5,990 nucleotides of DNA from assembly GCA_910583815.1 (NCBI GenBank), contig CAJTZB010000152.1, positions 1-5,990 on the forward strand. The letters run 5' to 3'. This DNA is from an uncultured Lachnospiraceae bacterium (GTDB lineage: Bacteria; Bacillota; Clostridia; Lachnospirales; Lachnospiraceae). The notes under the pieces are model-generated. The model made no database searches and had not been told where the DNA came from. It saw only the letters and a list, made by a program, of their open reading frames with translations. Positions 1-5,773 of the stretch are shown here, one piece after another. The first letter of the stretch is position 1; each line of letters starts with the position of its first letter. A program made the position numbers and the translations under genes.

Positions 1-1
1 T

Positions 2-922
2 ACGCTAGGGCAGAAAAAAGGTCTGCAGGCTTCTTTTACAGAGCGTTTGGCAGCAAAAGAAAGCTTGAAAAGCAGCCAATTGAAAAAGCTGCTTGTAAAG
101 TATGAAGAACTGTTTTTTGAAGGGCTGTCCAGAGGGGACGTAACACTGAATAAAAAGGTGCTTTGTTCGGTCAATGGACATTCCGCATATCAGAGGGAAC
201 TTGTGGTTTCTGCTACTCAAACAGTGCTGCAGAATGCAGTAACGGATGTGTTTGCTGCACTTTCGGAAGATAAGACTGTGCGCAGGATTTATGAAGACTG
301 CAAGAGTGCCGGTATGCCGGAATATGAAGCATATCTTAAAGAACTTCAGCAGGAACTGTTTGCAGAAGAAAGCTTTCTTAGTGCCATTGCTTCCATAGAC
401 CTGAAGCTTTATGCAGACAACTACGGCAGGGTGACCGGAAGAGATATTGTATTACGTACAGCAGATGCAAATTACCGTATTGGTTACACTTCGGTGGCAA
501 ATGGCCTGTCTGTCGGTTTAGAAGCATATATAAGGGTAAATGATAAAGAACTCTTTTTTGCAGATGCCGTCTGTAAGGTAGAGAAAGGGGCAGTGGAAGG
601 TCAGCTCTCCGTATTTTTACCAATAGAGGGGGAGATGCAGGAATACCGTCTGAAATTACAGGACGTAAAAATCATAGATTTGATTGCAGGTCGCTTTGCA
701 GGGGATATTTTTATTACTTCAAACAGCTGGCAGGGAGTTGAGCTTCATCTTTCTATGGGTGCAACCAATCTGCAGCAGGAAGTTATTCTTTCTGCATATT
801 ATGGCGGCGCAGAGCAAATGAATCTTTCTGTCAAAGTACAGGAAACAGAACCAAAGGAGCTTCCTGAGATACCGGAGCAGAGTACGGAGATAGATGGCTG
901 GGGAACAGACCTTTTACATTGA
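2..922 (+). CDS. Unrecognised beta-rich protein, 5' end outside the window
   Basis: The frame is open from the left edge to a TGA at 920-922, giving 306 visible residues. The first possible start, a TTG at 47-49, has no Shine-Dalgarno sequence before it, so the gene most likely begins upstream and this is a C-terminal part. The first third of the visible protein is helical and rich in Lys, Glu and Gln. From about residue 130 onward it alternates polar and hydrophobic residues in short strands (for example around GRDIVLRTADANYRIGY and VEGQLSVFLPI), suggesting a beta-sheet domain, possibly exposed outside the cell. The tail is acidic and proline-rich (PKELPEIPEQSTEIDGWG). I see no transmembrane segment or catalytic motif in the visible part, and I do not recognise the family. 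The next gene starts 98 nt later with no convincing terminator between, so the two may share a transcript. Coding is near certain; function is unknown. Confidence 0.85.
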   Translation, partial: TLGQKKGLQASFTERLAAKESLKSSQLKKLLVKYEELFFEGLSRGDVTLNKKVLCSVNGHSAYQRELVVSATQTVLQNAVTDVFAALSEDKTVRRIYEDCKSAGMPEYEAYLKELQQELFAEESFLSAIASIDLKLYADNYGRVTGRDIVLRTADANYRIGYTSVANGLSVGLEAYIRVNDKELFFADAVCKVEKGAVEGQLSVFLPIEGEMQEYRLKLQDVKIIDLIAGRFAGDIFITSNSWQGVELHLSMGATNLQQEVILSAYYGGAEQMNLSVKVQETEPKELPEIPEQSTEIDGWGTDLLH

Positions 923-977
923 TTTCATATAAATTTTAGAAAAGCTTTCTTTCATTTATACGGCAGATGTGATAGAC

Positions 978-1003
978 TACCGTAGAAACGTGAAATTACC
1001 GTA
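978..1003 (+). repeat. Short direct repeat TACCGTA x2 before the membrane-protein gene
   Basis: TACCGTA occurs at 978-984 and again at 997-1003, 19 nt apart start to start, followed by GAAA and AAAG respectively. The second copy ends just before the AGAGG ribosome binding site (1006-1010) of the gene starting at 1021. In addition CTACC (977-981) is complementary to GGTAG (1009-1013), which overlaps that site. This could be an operator or a weak pairing that affects translation, but repeats this short can arise by chance. Confidence 0.25.
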
Positions 1004-1020
1004 AAAGAGGTAGAAATCAG

Positions 1021-1737
1021 ATGAACATAGAGAATAAAAAGACAGTACTTGGTGATGAAGCTTCCATTTACATCCATGATGATTTGAGTGAAAAAGAAAA
1101 ATGGAAGACAATGAACGGAAGACAAAAATGGGAATATATAAAAAACTATTATTTGATGAAAGCCATTGTGGTACTGTTTATTGTTGCTTTTGTTGGTTCT
1201 ATTTTGTATACTATGCTGTCACCAAAGCCGGATTTAGTGTTTTCTCTTGCAGTTATCAATTCTGCCATGACTCCGGAACAGCTGCATCAGTGCCAGGCAG
1301 AATTTGAAGAGAGAATTGAACTGGATAAGAAAACACAGGAAACTTGCTTTGACAGCGGTTATTATTTCCGCGAGGGCGACTATGAAACAATGCAGAGATT
1401 TGCAACCTATAATGCGGTCGGACAGCTGGACATCACAGTAATGCCAGAGTCTGTTTTTGAACAGTTTGCCCCGGCAGGGCACTTTGCTTCCCTGGCAGAA
1501 AAGCTTCCAACAGACATGTATCTGGAACTCTCTCCTTATCTGGTGGAGTGCCGCCTCTTTGGCAAAGACGGCACATTTATTGACGGTTCGGAAACAATGC
1601 TTGGCATCCGTATTGATGAAACATGGCTGTATAAAGGAATGGAACTAAGAGAGCCAGTTATCTTGGCAATCAACCTTTCTACGCCAAATATGGAAAATGT
1701 GATGCAGTTTTTGCATTATCTGTTCCGCGATTTATAA
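1021..1737 (+). CDS. Single-pass membrane protein with outside domain, function unknown
   Basis: This encodes 238 residues, starting at ATG 1021 with AGAGG at 1006-1010, ten bases upstream. A charged N-terminal region of about 45 residues contains the motif KWEYIKNYY. A hydrophobic span follows at about residues 46-66 (MKAIVVLFIVAFVGSILYTML), then about 170 residues without further membrane segments. With Lys and Arg before the span, the N terminus is predicted inside and the C-terminal domain outside. The stretch DITVMPESVFEQFAPAGHF followed by SLAEKLP resembles the lobe-to-lobe segments of extracellular solute-binding proteins, but the protein is shorter than those and this is only a resemblance. 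From memory, small proteins with a KWEYxKxYY plus single-span N terminus are common and uncharacterised in Lachnospiraceae. It may work with the upstream gene. I assign no function. Confidence 0.85.
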   Translation: MNIENKKTVLGDEASIYIHDDLSEKEKWKTMNGRQKWEYIKNYYLMKAIVVLFIVAFVGSILYTMLSPKPDLVFSLAVINSAMTPEQLHQCQAEFEERIELDKKTQETCFDSGYYFREGDYETMQRFATYNAVGQLDITVMPESVFEQFAPAGHFASLAEKLPTDMYLELSPYLVECRLFGKDGTFIDGSETMLGIRIDETWLYKGMELREPVILAINLSTPNMENVMQFLHYLFRDL

Positions 1738-1741
1738 AGAA

Positions 1742-1769
1742 TTGACGCAAAGTGACAATTTTTTATAAT
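1742..1769 (+). promoter_or_regulatory. Sigma-A-type promoter for a short transcript
   Basis: TTGACG (1742-1747) and TATAAT (1764-1769) are separated by 16 bp, close to the vegetative consensus. It begins five bases after the stop codon of the preceding gene. Transcription would start near 1776. The only thing downstream before an intrinsic terminator at 1820-1858 is two hairpins, so the promoter seems to serve a short RNA rather than a protein gene. The -10 hexamer sits in an AT-rich run, so a chance match is possible. Confidence 0.55.
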
Positions 1770-1775
1770 GTAAAA

Positions 1776-1858
1776 ATACAAAGGGCAGCAAAGGTTATGA
1801 TTTGCTGCCCTGATTTATGACAATAGAATCCCTGCAAAGGTGGATTCTATTGTTTTTT
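1776..1858 (+). ncRNA. Candidate small RNA of about 83 nt with two hairpins
   Basis: The expected transcript from the promoter at 1742-1769 has a short A-rich leader, then a perfect 10-bp hairpin (GGGCAGCAAA 1783-1792 with TTTGCTGCCC 1801-1810, loop of 8), a short linker, and a 12-bp hairpin ending in six T's. Both loop regions contain the same octamer GCAAAGGT (1788-1795 and 1834-1841). No ORF of useful length fits; a 7-codon frame from ATG 1797 has its purine run only two bases away, too close for a normal ribosome site. I do not recognise a known RNA family. The alternative is that both hairpins are tandem 3' ends of the gene ending at 1737 and the promoter match is fortuitous. Confidence 0.4.
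1820..1858 (+). terminator. Strong intrinsic terminator
   Basis: ACAATAGAATCC (1820-1831) pairs perfectly with GGATTCTATTGT (1842-1853) around a 10-nt loop, and a run of six T's (1853-1858) follows, the first of which is in the stem. It would end transcription of the upstream gene and of any transcript from the promoter at 1742. The next promoter begins only eight bases later, so it insulates the restriction-modification operon. The first hairpin (1783-1810) lacks a T tract and is not a typical terminator alone. Confidence 0.85.
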
Positions 1859-1865
1859 GCTTTGC

Positions 1866-1894
1866 TTGATTTTATTTCTCTCATGAAATATAAT
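1866..1894 (+). promoter_or_regulatory. Sigma-A-type promoter of the restriction-modification operon
   Basis: TTGATT (1866-1871) and a perfect TATAAT (1889-1894) are spaced 17 bp apart. A second overlapping TATAAT lies at 1894-1899, which may give alternative starts. Transcription should begin near 1901, leaving an untranslated leader of about 30 nt before the ATG at 1931. It lies directly after a strong terminator, so the operon is likely transcribed from here. No clear inverted-repeat operator or C-box is seen next to it. Confidence 0.7.
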
Positions 1895-1918
1895 ATAATC
1901 AGTAATGTGCAAAAAAAA

Positions 1919-1924
1919 AGGTGG
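1919..1924 (+). promoter_or_regulatory. Ribosome binding site fixing the first methyltransferase start
   Basis: AGGTGG lies six bases before ATG 1931 and is a strong Shine-Dalgarno match. It decides in favour of 1931 over an in-frame ATG at 1817, which lies upstream of the operon promoter and the terminator and so would not be on the main transcript. Confidence 0.8.
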
Positions 1925-1930
1925 CAAAAG

Positions 1931-3013
1931 ATGAACGTAGTTGATTTGTTTTGTGGCTGCGGCGGTTTTTCAAAAGGATTTTGTCAGGCAGGGTTTCATA
2001 TCTCTTATGGCATTGACAATTGGAAAGATGCAGCAATTACATATAAGCATAATTTTTCTGACGCAGCTGTGGACAACAAAGACATTGCTGATATTTGCGG
2101 CAATGATATTCTGAAGGCAACTGGTTTGGAGGCGGATGACATTGATGTTATTATCGGCGGTCCTCCTTGTCAGGGCTTTTCGGTTTCCGGAAAGCGTATG
2201 CTAGAAGACCCAAGAAACCGGCTGTATAAATCATTTGTAGATATTGTTGCGGATTTACGTCCTTCTGTATTTGTGATGGAAAATGTTCCGGGGCTGATTC
2301 GCCTGTTTGATGGTAAAGTAAAAAATGAAGTAATCCATGACTTTTCAGAACTCGGATACAATGTGCAGATGAAATTGCTGACAGCGGACAGATTTGGTGT
2401 GCCGCAGCAGCGCCAGCGGGTTTTTTTTGTTGGCATCAACCAAGAAAAAATAAAAAATACAAAGGAATTTGCTTTTCCGGAAGAAACGCATGGTGACGGT
2501 ACGGATAAGCCGCATATTACCTGCAAGGATGCGATTTCTGACCTTGATTTTATTCCGGACGACCGGGTAATTGGTGAATGCATGGAGTACCAAATACCTC
2601 CGCAGTCTGAGTATCAGTCGCTGATGAGGAAAAACAGCACAAAAGTGTTAAACCATTCTGTGACATTGCATACCGAAAAAACGAAGAACATTATTGCAAT
2701 GGTTCCGGATGGCGGCAACTATAAGGATTTGCCAAAGGAACTATGGGGTATCCGCAAGGTCAACATTGCATGGACAAGGATGAACAGCAATAAGCCTTGT
2801 TTTACAATTGATACGGGTCATAACCACCACTTCCACTACAAAGAGAACAGAGTACCTACGGTTCGCGAATCGGCACGGATTCAATCGTTTCCTGATGATT
2901 TTGAATTTATCGGAATTAAAACGAGCCAGCTGCGCCAAGTAGGAAATGCCGTTCCTCCTTTATTGGCTCAGGCAATAGCAGAGCAGGTAAAGGAAACCAT
3001 CAAAAGGGGATAA
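1931..3013 (+). CDS. DNA (cytosine-5-)-methyltransferase, first enzyme of the operon
   Basis: This 360-residue protein transfers a methyl group from S-adenosylmethionine to C5 of cytosine in a specific DNA site. The C5-methyltransferase motifs appear in order: motif I DLFCGCGG (residues 5-12, AdoMet binding), motif IV GGPPCQGFS (76-84) with catalytic Cys80, motif VI ENV (117-119), motif VIII QxRxR (Gln159, Arg161, Arg163), motif IX RESARIQSFP (312-321) and motif X QVGNAVPP (336-343). The variable target-recognition region lies between about 180 and 310, so the site cannot be read from sequence. Length is normal for the family. The start at 1931 puts motif I near the N terminus as usual. The nuclease gene follows after 3 nt, so its role is to protect host DNA from that enzyme. 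All key residues are intact. It belongs to the GPPCQGFS subgroup, unlike the second methyltransferase. Confidence 0.96.
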   Translation: MNVVDLFCGCGGFSKGFCQAGFHISYGIDNWKDAAITYKHNFSDAAVDNKDIADICGNDILKATGLEADDIDVIIGGPPCQGFSVSGKRMLEDPRNRLYKSFVDIVADLRPSVFVMENVPGLIRLFDGKVKNEVIHDFSELGYNVQMKLLTADRFGVPQQRQRVFFVGINQEKIKNTKEFAFPEETHGDGTDKPHITCKDAISDLDFIPDDRVIGECMEYQIPPQSEYQSLMRKNSTKVLNHSVTLHTEKTKNIIAMVPDGGNYKDLPKELWGIRKVNIAWTRMNSNKPCFTIDTGHNHHFHYKENRVPTVRESARIQSFPDDFEFIGIKTSQLRQVGNAVPPLLAQAIAEQVKETIKRG

Positions 3014-3016
3014 TGT

Positions 3017-4447
3017 ATGTACGACCATACGAAGCAATATAGATGTACCATCATACGTGGCAAGTCGCAGAAAGAGATGGATGATTTTCTGCCTGTTTAT
3101 GCCAAGGTGATAGATGAAATCTGCCCTTGCAGGACAGGTGAGTTTGAGGAGCTGTTTAATCATGCCTTTGTGCGTTATCTTCCGGAATCAGAACGCATTA
3201 AGAAGACGTTGGATAACCACAGGACAGAAATTTCCGGTAAACTGTTTGGGATGTATTACTTTGCAGAAGATGGTATGGCGTATGAATCTGAACGGACACA
3301 GAAGTTTTTGGAGGACAATGACCAGCCGGCATTTTTTAAAGATATATGTTATAAGATGCAGTTTCCCAATGGCACACAGAAAACCAGTCCCACGGTTATG
3401 GAGCGGGTTGCGGACGGCATCTGTATCCGCCCAAATGCTTTCTTGATGAAATTCCTGCTGGTTGCCGAAACCGAGAAGATTGCTGTTACAAAGCGTGAGG
3501 TAGGATATTATATCTTAAATTCCCTAGATGTCTTAAGAGGGGCAGCAACTCCTTATGAAGTTCTTGAAACCATAAAGAAAGACAGGAAAGCAGGAGCCGT
3601 AAGAAAGATTACAATTCCGGGAAAGGCAAGTTCCTATTGCTGGCAGCATATCAATGAACAGATTAACTATTTGGAGCTCGCAAACCTAATCAGCCTTACA
3701 GAAGAGAAACAGATTGTTTTAAATTTAAATGAAAGGAAAACAATAGAACTTTTTGCGGCAGATTGGGATAAAAAGCCGGAATTTGATGTGGGTTCTTATG
3801 ATTTAAGCACAGTAGAGGGCAGAAAGAAATTTCAGCTTGCATGGGATGAATATTTTTCTCATGTCTCTGTCTGTGCAGCACAGTTTGAAACATCAGCAGC
3901 GGCGTTGGTAGCCAATATAAGAGATTTAAAACAATCTGGCCTTGAGAAAGAAAAAGTGACAACAAATTTAACCGGGTTTGGGGATGAAGGTGAAAGAATC
4001 GTATACGAATACGAGAAAAAGCGAGTTGCCGCATTTCATCCGCGGCTGGTCCATAAAGTTCTTTCTCTGGGCAAAACAAGAGGGCTGGGATATGATATAC
4101 AGTCTGTTGTTGCAGAACCGGGAGAAATGGCAGAATTTGTAAAATATATTGAGGTCAAATCTACAAAGCGTCTTACCTGTCCTGACATTCATGACAATTT
4201 GTGGGTGGATACGTTGAATATCACGAGAAATGAATGGATTGCCGCAAAACAGCATGGTGCGTTTTATTCGATTTTCAGGGTCTATTTTACTCGTGATGGC
4301 ATTCTGCTTTTTGTTCTTTCTGATATATCCGAGAAGCTGAAGGATGGAAAAATAACAGCAGTGCCCATAACGTATCGTGTGGAATTTGGCAATTCTGCTG
4401 TCGATTCAGTTATAACGCCGCAGGATTTGGAAAGGAATGAAAATTAG
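3017..4447 (+). CDS. Putative type II restriction endonuclease with DUF3883-like nuclease domain
   Basis: This 476-residue protein probably cuts unmethylated DNA at the site protected by its two neighbours. AGGGGA (3005-3010) lies six bases before ATG 3017, and the gene begins 3 nt after the first methyltransferase. The C-terminal part, about 320-460, looks like the DUF3883 domain of the PD-(D/E)xK fold: GDEGERIVYEYEKKR (322-336), then GLGYDI (356-361) with Asp360, then IEVKST (378-383) with Glu379 and Lys381, the expected D...ExK metal-binding set. A later NEWIAAKQHG segment fits the helix that follows in this domain. The middle region (about 145-245) is helical with a possible winged-helix DNA-binding fold (KREVGYYILNSLDVLRG). 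The first 140 residues are unrecognised and may help target recognition. No ATPase or helicase motif is seen, so it should act without ATP. The nuclease motif is seen; restriction activity is inferred from context. Confidence 0.85.
   Translation: MYDHTKQYRCTIIRGKSQKEMDDFLPVYAKVIDEICPCRTGEFEELFNHAFVRYLPESERIKKTLDNHRTEISGKLFGMYYFAEDGMAYESERTQKFLEDNDQPAFFKDICYKMQFPNGTQKTSPTVMERVADGICIRPNAFLMKFLLVAETEKIAVTKREVGYYILNSLDVLRGAATPYEVLETIKKDRKAGAVRKITIPGKASSYCWQHINEQINYLELANLISLTEEKQIVLNLNERKTIELFAADWDKKPEFDVGSYDLSTVEGRKKFQLAWDEYFSHVSVCAAQFETSAAALVANIRDLKQSGLEKEKVTTNLTGFGDEGERIVYEYEKKRVAAFHPRLVHKVLSLGKTRGLGYDIQSVVAEPGEMAEFVKYIEVKSTKRLTCPDIHDNLWVDTLNITRNEWIAAKQHGAFYSIFRVYFTRDGILLFVLSDISEKLKDGKITAVPITYRVEFGNSAVDSVITPQDLERNEN
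4431..4436 (+). promoter_or_regulatory. Ribosome binding site of the second methyltransferase
   Basis: AAAGGA inside the end of the nuclease gene touches ATG 4437 directly, too close for initiation there, and is 12 bases from the in-frame ATG 4449, which is long but workable. A rival AGGA (4422-4425) is 11 bases before 4437, so the choice of start is not settled. Either way the site lies in the coding sequence of the nuclease, implying translational coupling. Confidence 0.45.
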
Positions 4448-4448
4448 T

Positions 4449-5408
4449 ATGTACAAAGTAGTATCTCTCTTTTCCGGCTGCGGCGGTGCCGACCAGGGAA
4501 TGTTAGGAGGATTTGAGTTTAATGGAATCCAGTATGAAAAACTTCCCTTTTCGCTTGTCTATGCTTTGGACGTTGACAATAAGGCGTTGAATACCCACAG
4601 ACTGAATTTTGACTGCGATAAAGTGGTCTGTGGGGATATTTGTGATATAGACACAAGTGATATTCCCGACCATGACGTGCTGGTCGGCGGATTTCCCTGC
4701 CAGTCTTTTAGCACCGTAAATCCAACAAAAGACCCATTTGATGACAGGGCAAACCTGTACAAACAAATGGTGAGAGTAGTAAAAGAAAAACAGCCGAAAG
4801 TATTTATCGCAGAAAATGTAAAGGGCCTTTTGACATTGCACAAAGGTTCCATTATTGCCAGAGTAATTCGCTCTTTTGAGGATGCCGGATATGTGGTAAA
4901 AAAGGAGCTGATTCGGTGTGCCGATTATGGAGTTCCCCAGCGGCGGGAAAGAGTGATTATAGTAGGCGTACGAAAGGATATTAATAAAGAGTACAGTTAT
5001 CCGGATGCACCCAACGAAAATAATTGGGTGCCATTGTCCGTAGCAGTTACAGAACTTGCAATTGACGATAAAAAGTACTATTTCTCTGAAAAGGCAGTTC
5101 AGGGCATGAAAAATGCAAAGAACAATATGAAACGCGGACTTGCGCAAAAACTTGATGAACCGTCGCTGACGGTTACGAGCCATCTGGCAAAGGTAAGCCT
5201 AAACTCCAGAGATCCAGTGCTGCTCGTTGACCCCGAAAAAGAGCTGTACCGCCGTTTTACTCCAAAGGAGGCGGCAAGAATTCAGTCTTTCCCGGATACG
5301 TTTCAGTTTGCCGGTTCGGAAGCGGATGCCTACAGGCAAATTGGCAATGCGATTCCTCCGGTAATGTTCTGGCATATTGCAAAAAGCATATTGCCTGTGT
5401 TGGAATAG
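4449..5408 (+). CDS. DNA (cytosine-5-)-methyltransferase, second enzyme of the operon
   Basis: This 319-residue C5-cytosine methyltransferase carries all main motifs: motif I SLFSGCGG (6-13), motif IV GGFPCQSFS (80-88) with catalytic Cys84, motif VI ENV (122-124), motif VIII QxRxR (Gln164, Arg166, Arg168), motif IX FTPKEAARIQSFP (270-282) and motif X RQIGNAIPP (296-304). The target-recognition region is about 185-265, shorter than in the first enzyme, so a different DNA strand or sequence is probably read. The motif IV form (GGFPCQxFS) is of the Dcm/HhaI kind. I prefer ATG 4449, one base after the TAG of the nuclease gene, because the protein then starts MYKVVSLFSGCGG as is typical; ATG 4437 would add four residues and an 11-nt overlap. 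It is the last gene of the operon. The gene looks intact, and the enzyme probably methylates the strand not covered by its partner. Confidence 0.95.
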   Translation: MYKVVSLFSGCGGADQGMLGGFEFNGIQYEKLPFSLVYALDVDNKALNTHRLNFDCDKVVCGDICDIDTSDIPDHDVLVGGFPCQSFSTVNPTKDPFDDRANLYKQMVRVVKEKQPKVFIAENVKGLLTLHKGSIIARVIRSFEDAGYVVKKELIRCADYGVPQRRERVIIVGVRKDINKEYSYPDAPNENNWVPLSVAVTELAIDDKKYYFSEKAVQGMKNAKNNMKRGLAQKLDEPSLTVTSHLAKVSLNSRDPVLLVDPEKELYRRFTPKEAARIQSFPDTFQFAGSEADAYRQIGNAIPPVMFWHIAKSILPVLE

Positions 5409-5441
5409 GAAAACGGCAATCTATAAAAATAAAATTTTCTA

Positions 5442-5470
5442 TTGACAATTTGGGAAAAATTCATTATTCT
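5442..5470 (+). promoter_or_regulatory. Sigma-A-type promoter of the T-box leader
   Basis: TTGACA (5442-5447) is a perfect -35 and TATTCT (5465-5470) a fair -10, 17 bp apart. Transcription would start near 5477, just ahead of stem I of the T-box. The promoter is 33 bases past the stop of the second methyltransferase, with only a weak AT-rich hairpin in between. Confidence 0.65.
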
Positions 5471-5476
5471 TATAAA

Positions 5477-5757
5477 AAGCAATAGGGCATAAATGTAGTG
5501 AAGAAGAGGAGTAGGTGAAAAAAGCTGTCAAAGAGAGCGGATTCATGCATTTGCAGGCTGAAAAGTCCGTACAGTATTTTTGCTGAAGGTAGCTTCGGAA
5601 CAGTGCTTCTGAAGGGCAATACTTTGCAAATAGGAAGCAACGGTACATCCCGTTACAGATGGCGCCTGTGACAGCAGGCAGTGAGGCAGTACGCAGTGCT
5701 GCGAAAAAAGGTGGTACCACGACTCGTCGTCCTTTTATGGATGGCGGGTCTTTTTTT
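5477..5757 (+). promoter_or_regulatory. T-box leader (tRNA-sensing riboswitch)
   Basis: A T-box RNA binds a specific uncharged tRNA and then lets transcription pass its terminator. Landmarks appear in order: AGTA of the specifier-loop S-turn (5510-5513), the AGAGAG bulge (5532-5537), the apical GGCTGAAAAGTCC (5556-5568), GAA (5585-5587) with the likely specifier after it, CCGTTA (5652-5657) and CAGTGAGG of the stem II region, and the T-box itself, AAAGGTGGTACCACG (5707-5721). The antiterminator can form as AAAAGG (5706-5711) with CCTTTT (5731-5736) plus ACGA (5719-5722) with TCGT (5727-5730), leaving a TGGTACC bulge. By position the specifier reads GGT (5588-5590, Gly); a one-base shift gives GTA (Val). 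The TGGT bulge implies a tRNA with discriminator A, which fits Val better than Gly. Such leaders control aminoacyl-tRNA synthetase, amino-acid synthesis or transport genes, but no target gene is visible up to the window end. Confidence 0.93.
5721..5757 (+). terminator. T-box intrinsic terminator
   Basis: GACTCGTCGTCC (5721-5732) pairs with GGATGGCGGGTC (5739-5750) in a continuous 12-bp stem with four G-T pairs and a TTTTAT loop, followed by seven T's (5751-5757). Its left arm overlaps the 3' side of the antiterminator, so the two structures exclude each other, as required for T-box control. It would also stop transcripts running on from the restriction-modification operon. Confidence 0.9.
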
Positions 5758-5773
5758 GTTTTATCAGCAGCAG

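Noticed and set aside
47..922. Complete gene beginning at TTG 47
   Set aside because: No ribosome binding site precedes TTG 47 and the frame stays open to the left edge, so the gene is more likely cut by the window.
1783..1810. First 10-bp hairpin as an intrinsic terminator in its own right
   Set aside because: It is followed by TGATTTATG rather than a T tract; kept as part of the small-RNA candidate.
1797..1820. Seven-codon leader peptide from ATG 1797
   Set aside because: The purine run AAAGG is only two bases from the ATG and the frame lies within a hairpin; no run of regulatory codons is seen.
1817..1930. N-terminal extension of the first methyltransferase to an in-frame ATG at 1817
   Set aside because: The extension would cover the intrinsic terminator and the operon promoter, and motif I would sit about 40 residues in; ATG 1931 has a strong AGGTGG six bases upstream.
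2170..2583. Minus-strand ORF of 137 codons opposite the first methyltransferase
   Set aside because: It lies fully inside a gene with intact catalytic motifs and its translation has no recognisable domain.
4503..5183. Minus-strand ORF of 226 codons opposite the second methyltransferase
   Set aside because: The + strand holds every methyltransferase motif in frame; the opposite frame gives no recognisable domain and is a by-product of codon use.
1931..5408. CRISPR array, prophage genes or a controller (C) gene within the operon
   Set aside because: No regularly spaced repeats, no phage genes and no small helix-turn-helix ORF are present; the three genes abut with no room for another.
5439..5720. 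Minus-strand ORF of 93 codons
   Set aside because: It lies across the T-box promoter and leader, whose conserved RNA elements explain the sequence on the + strand; there is no ribosome site or recognisable protein.
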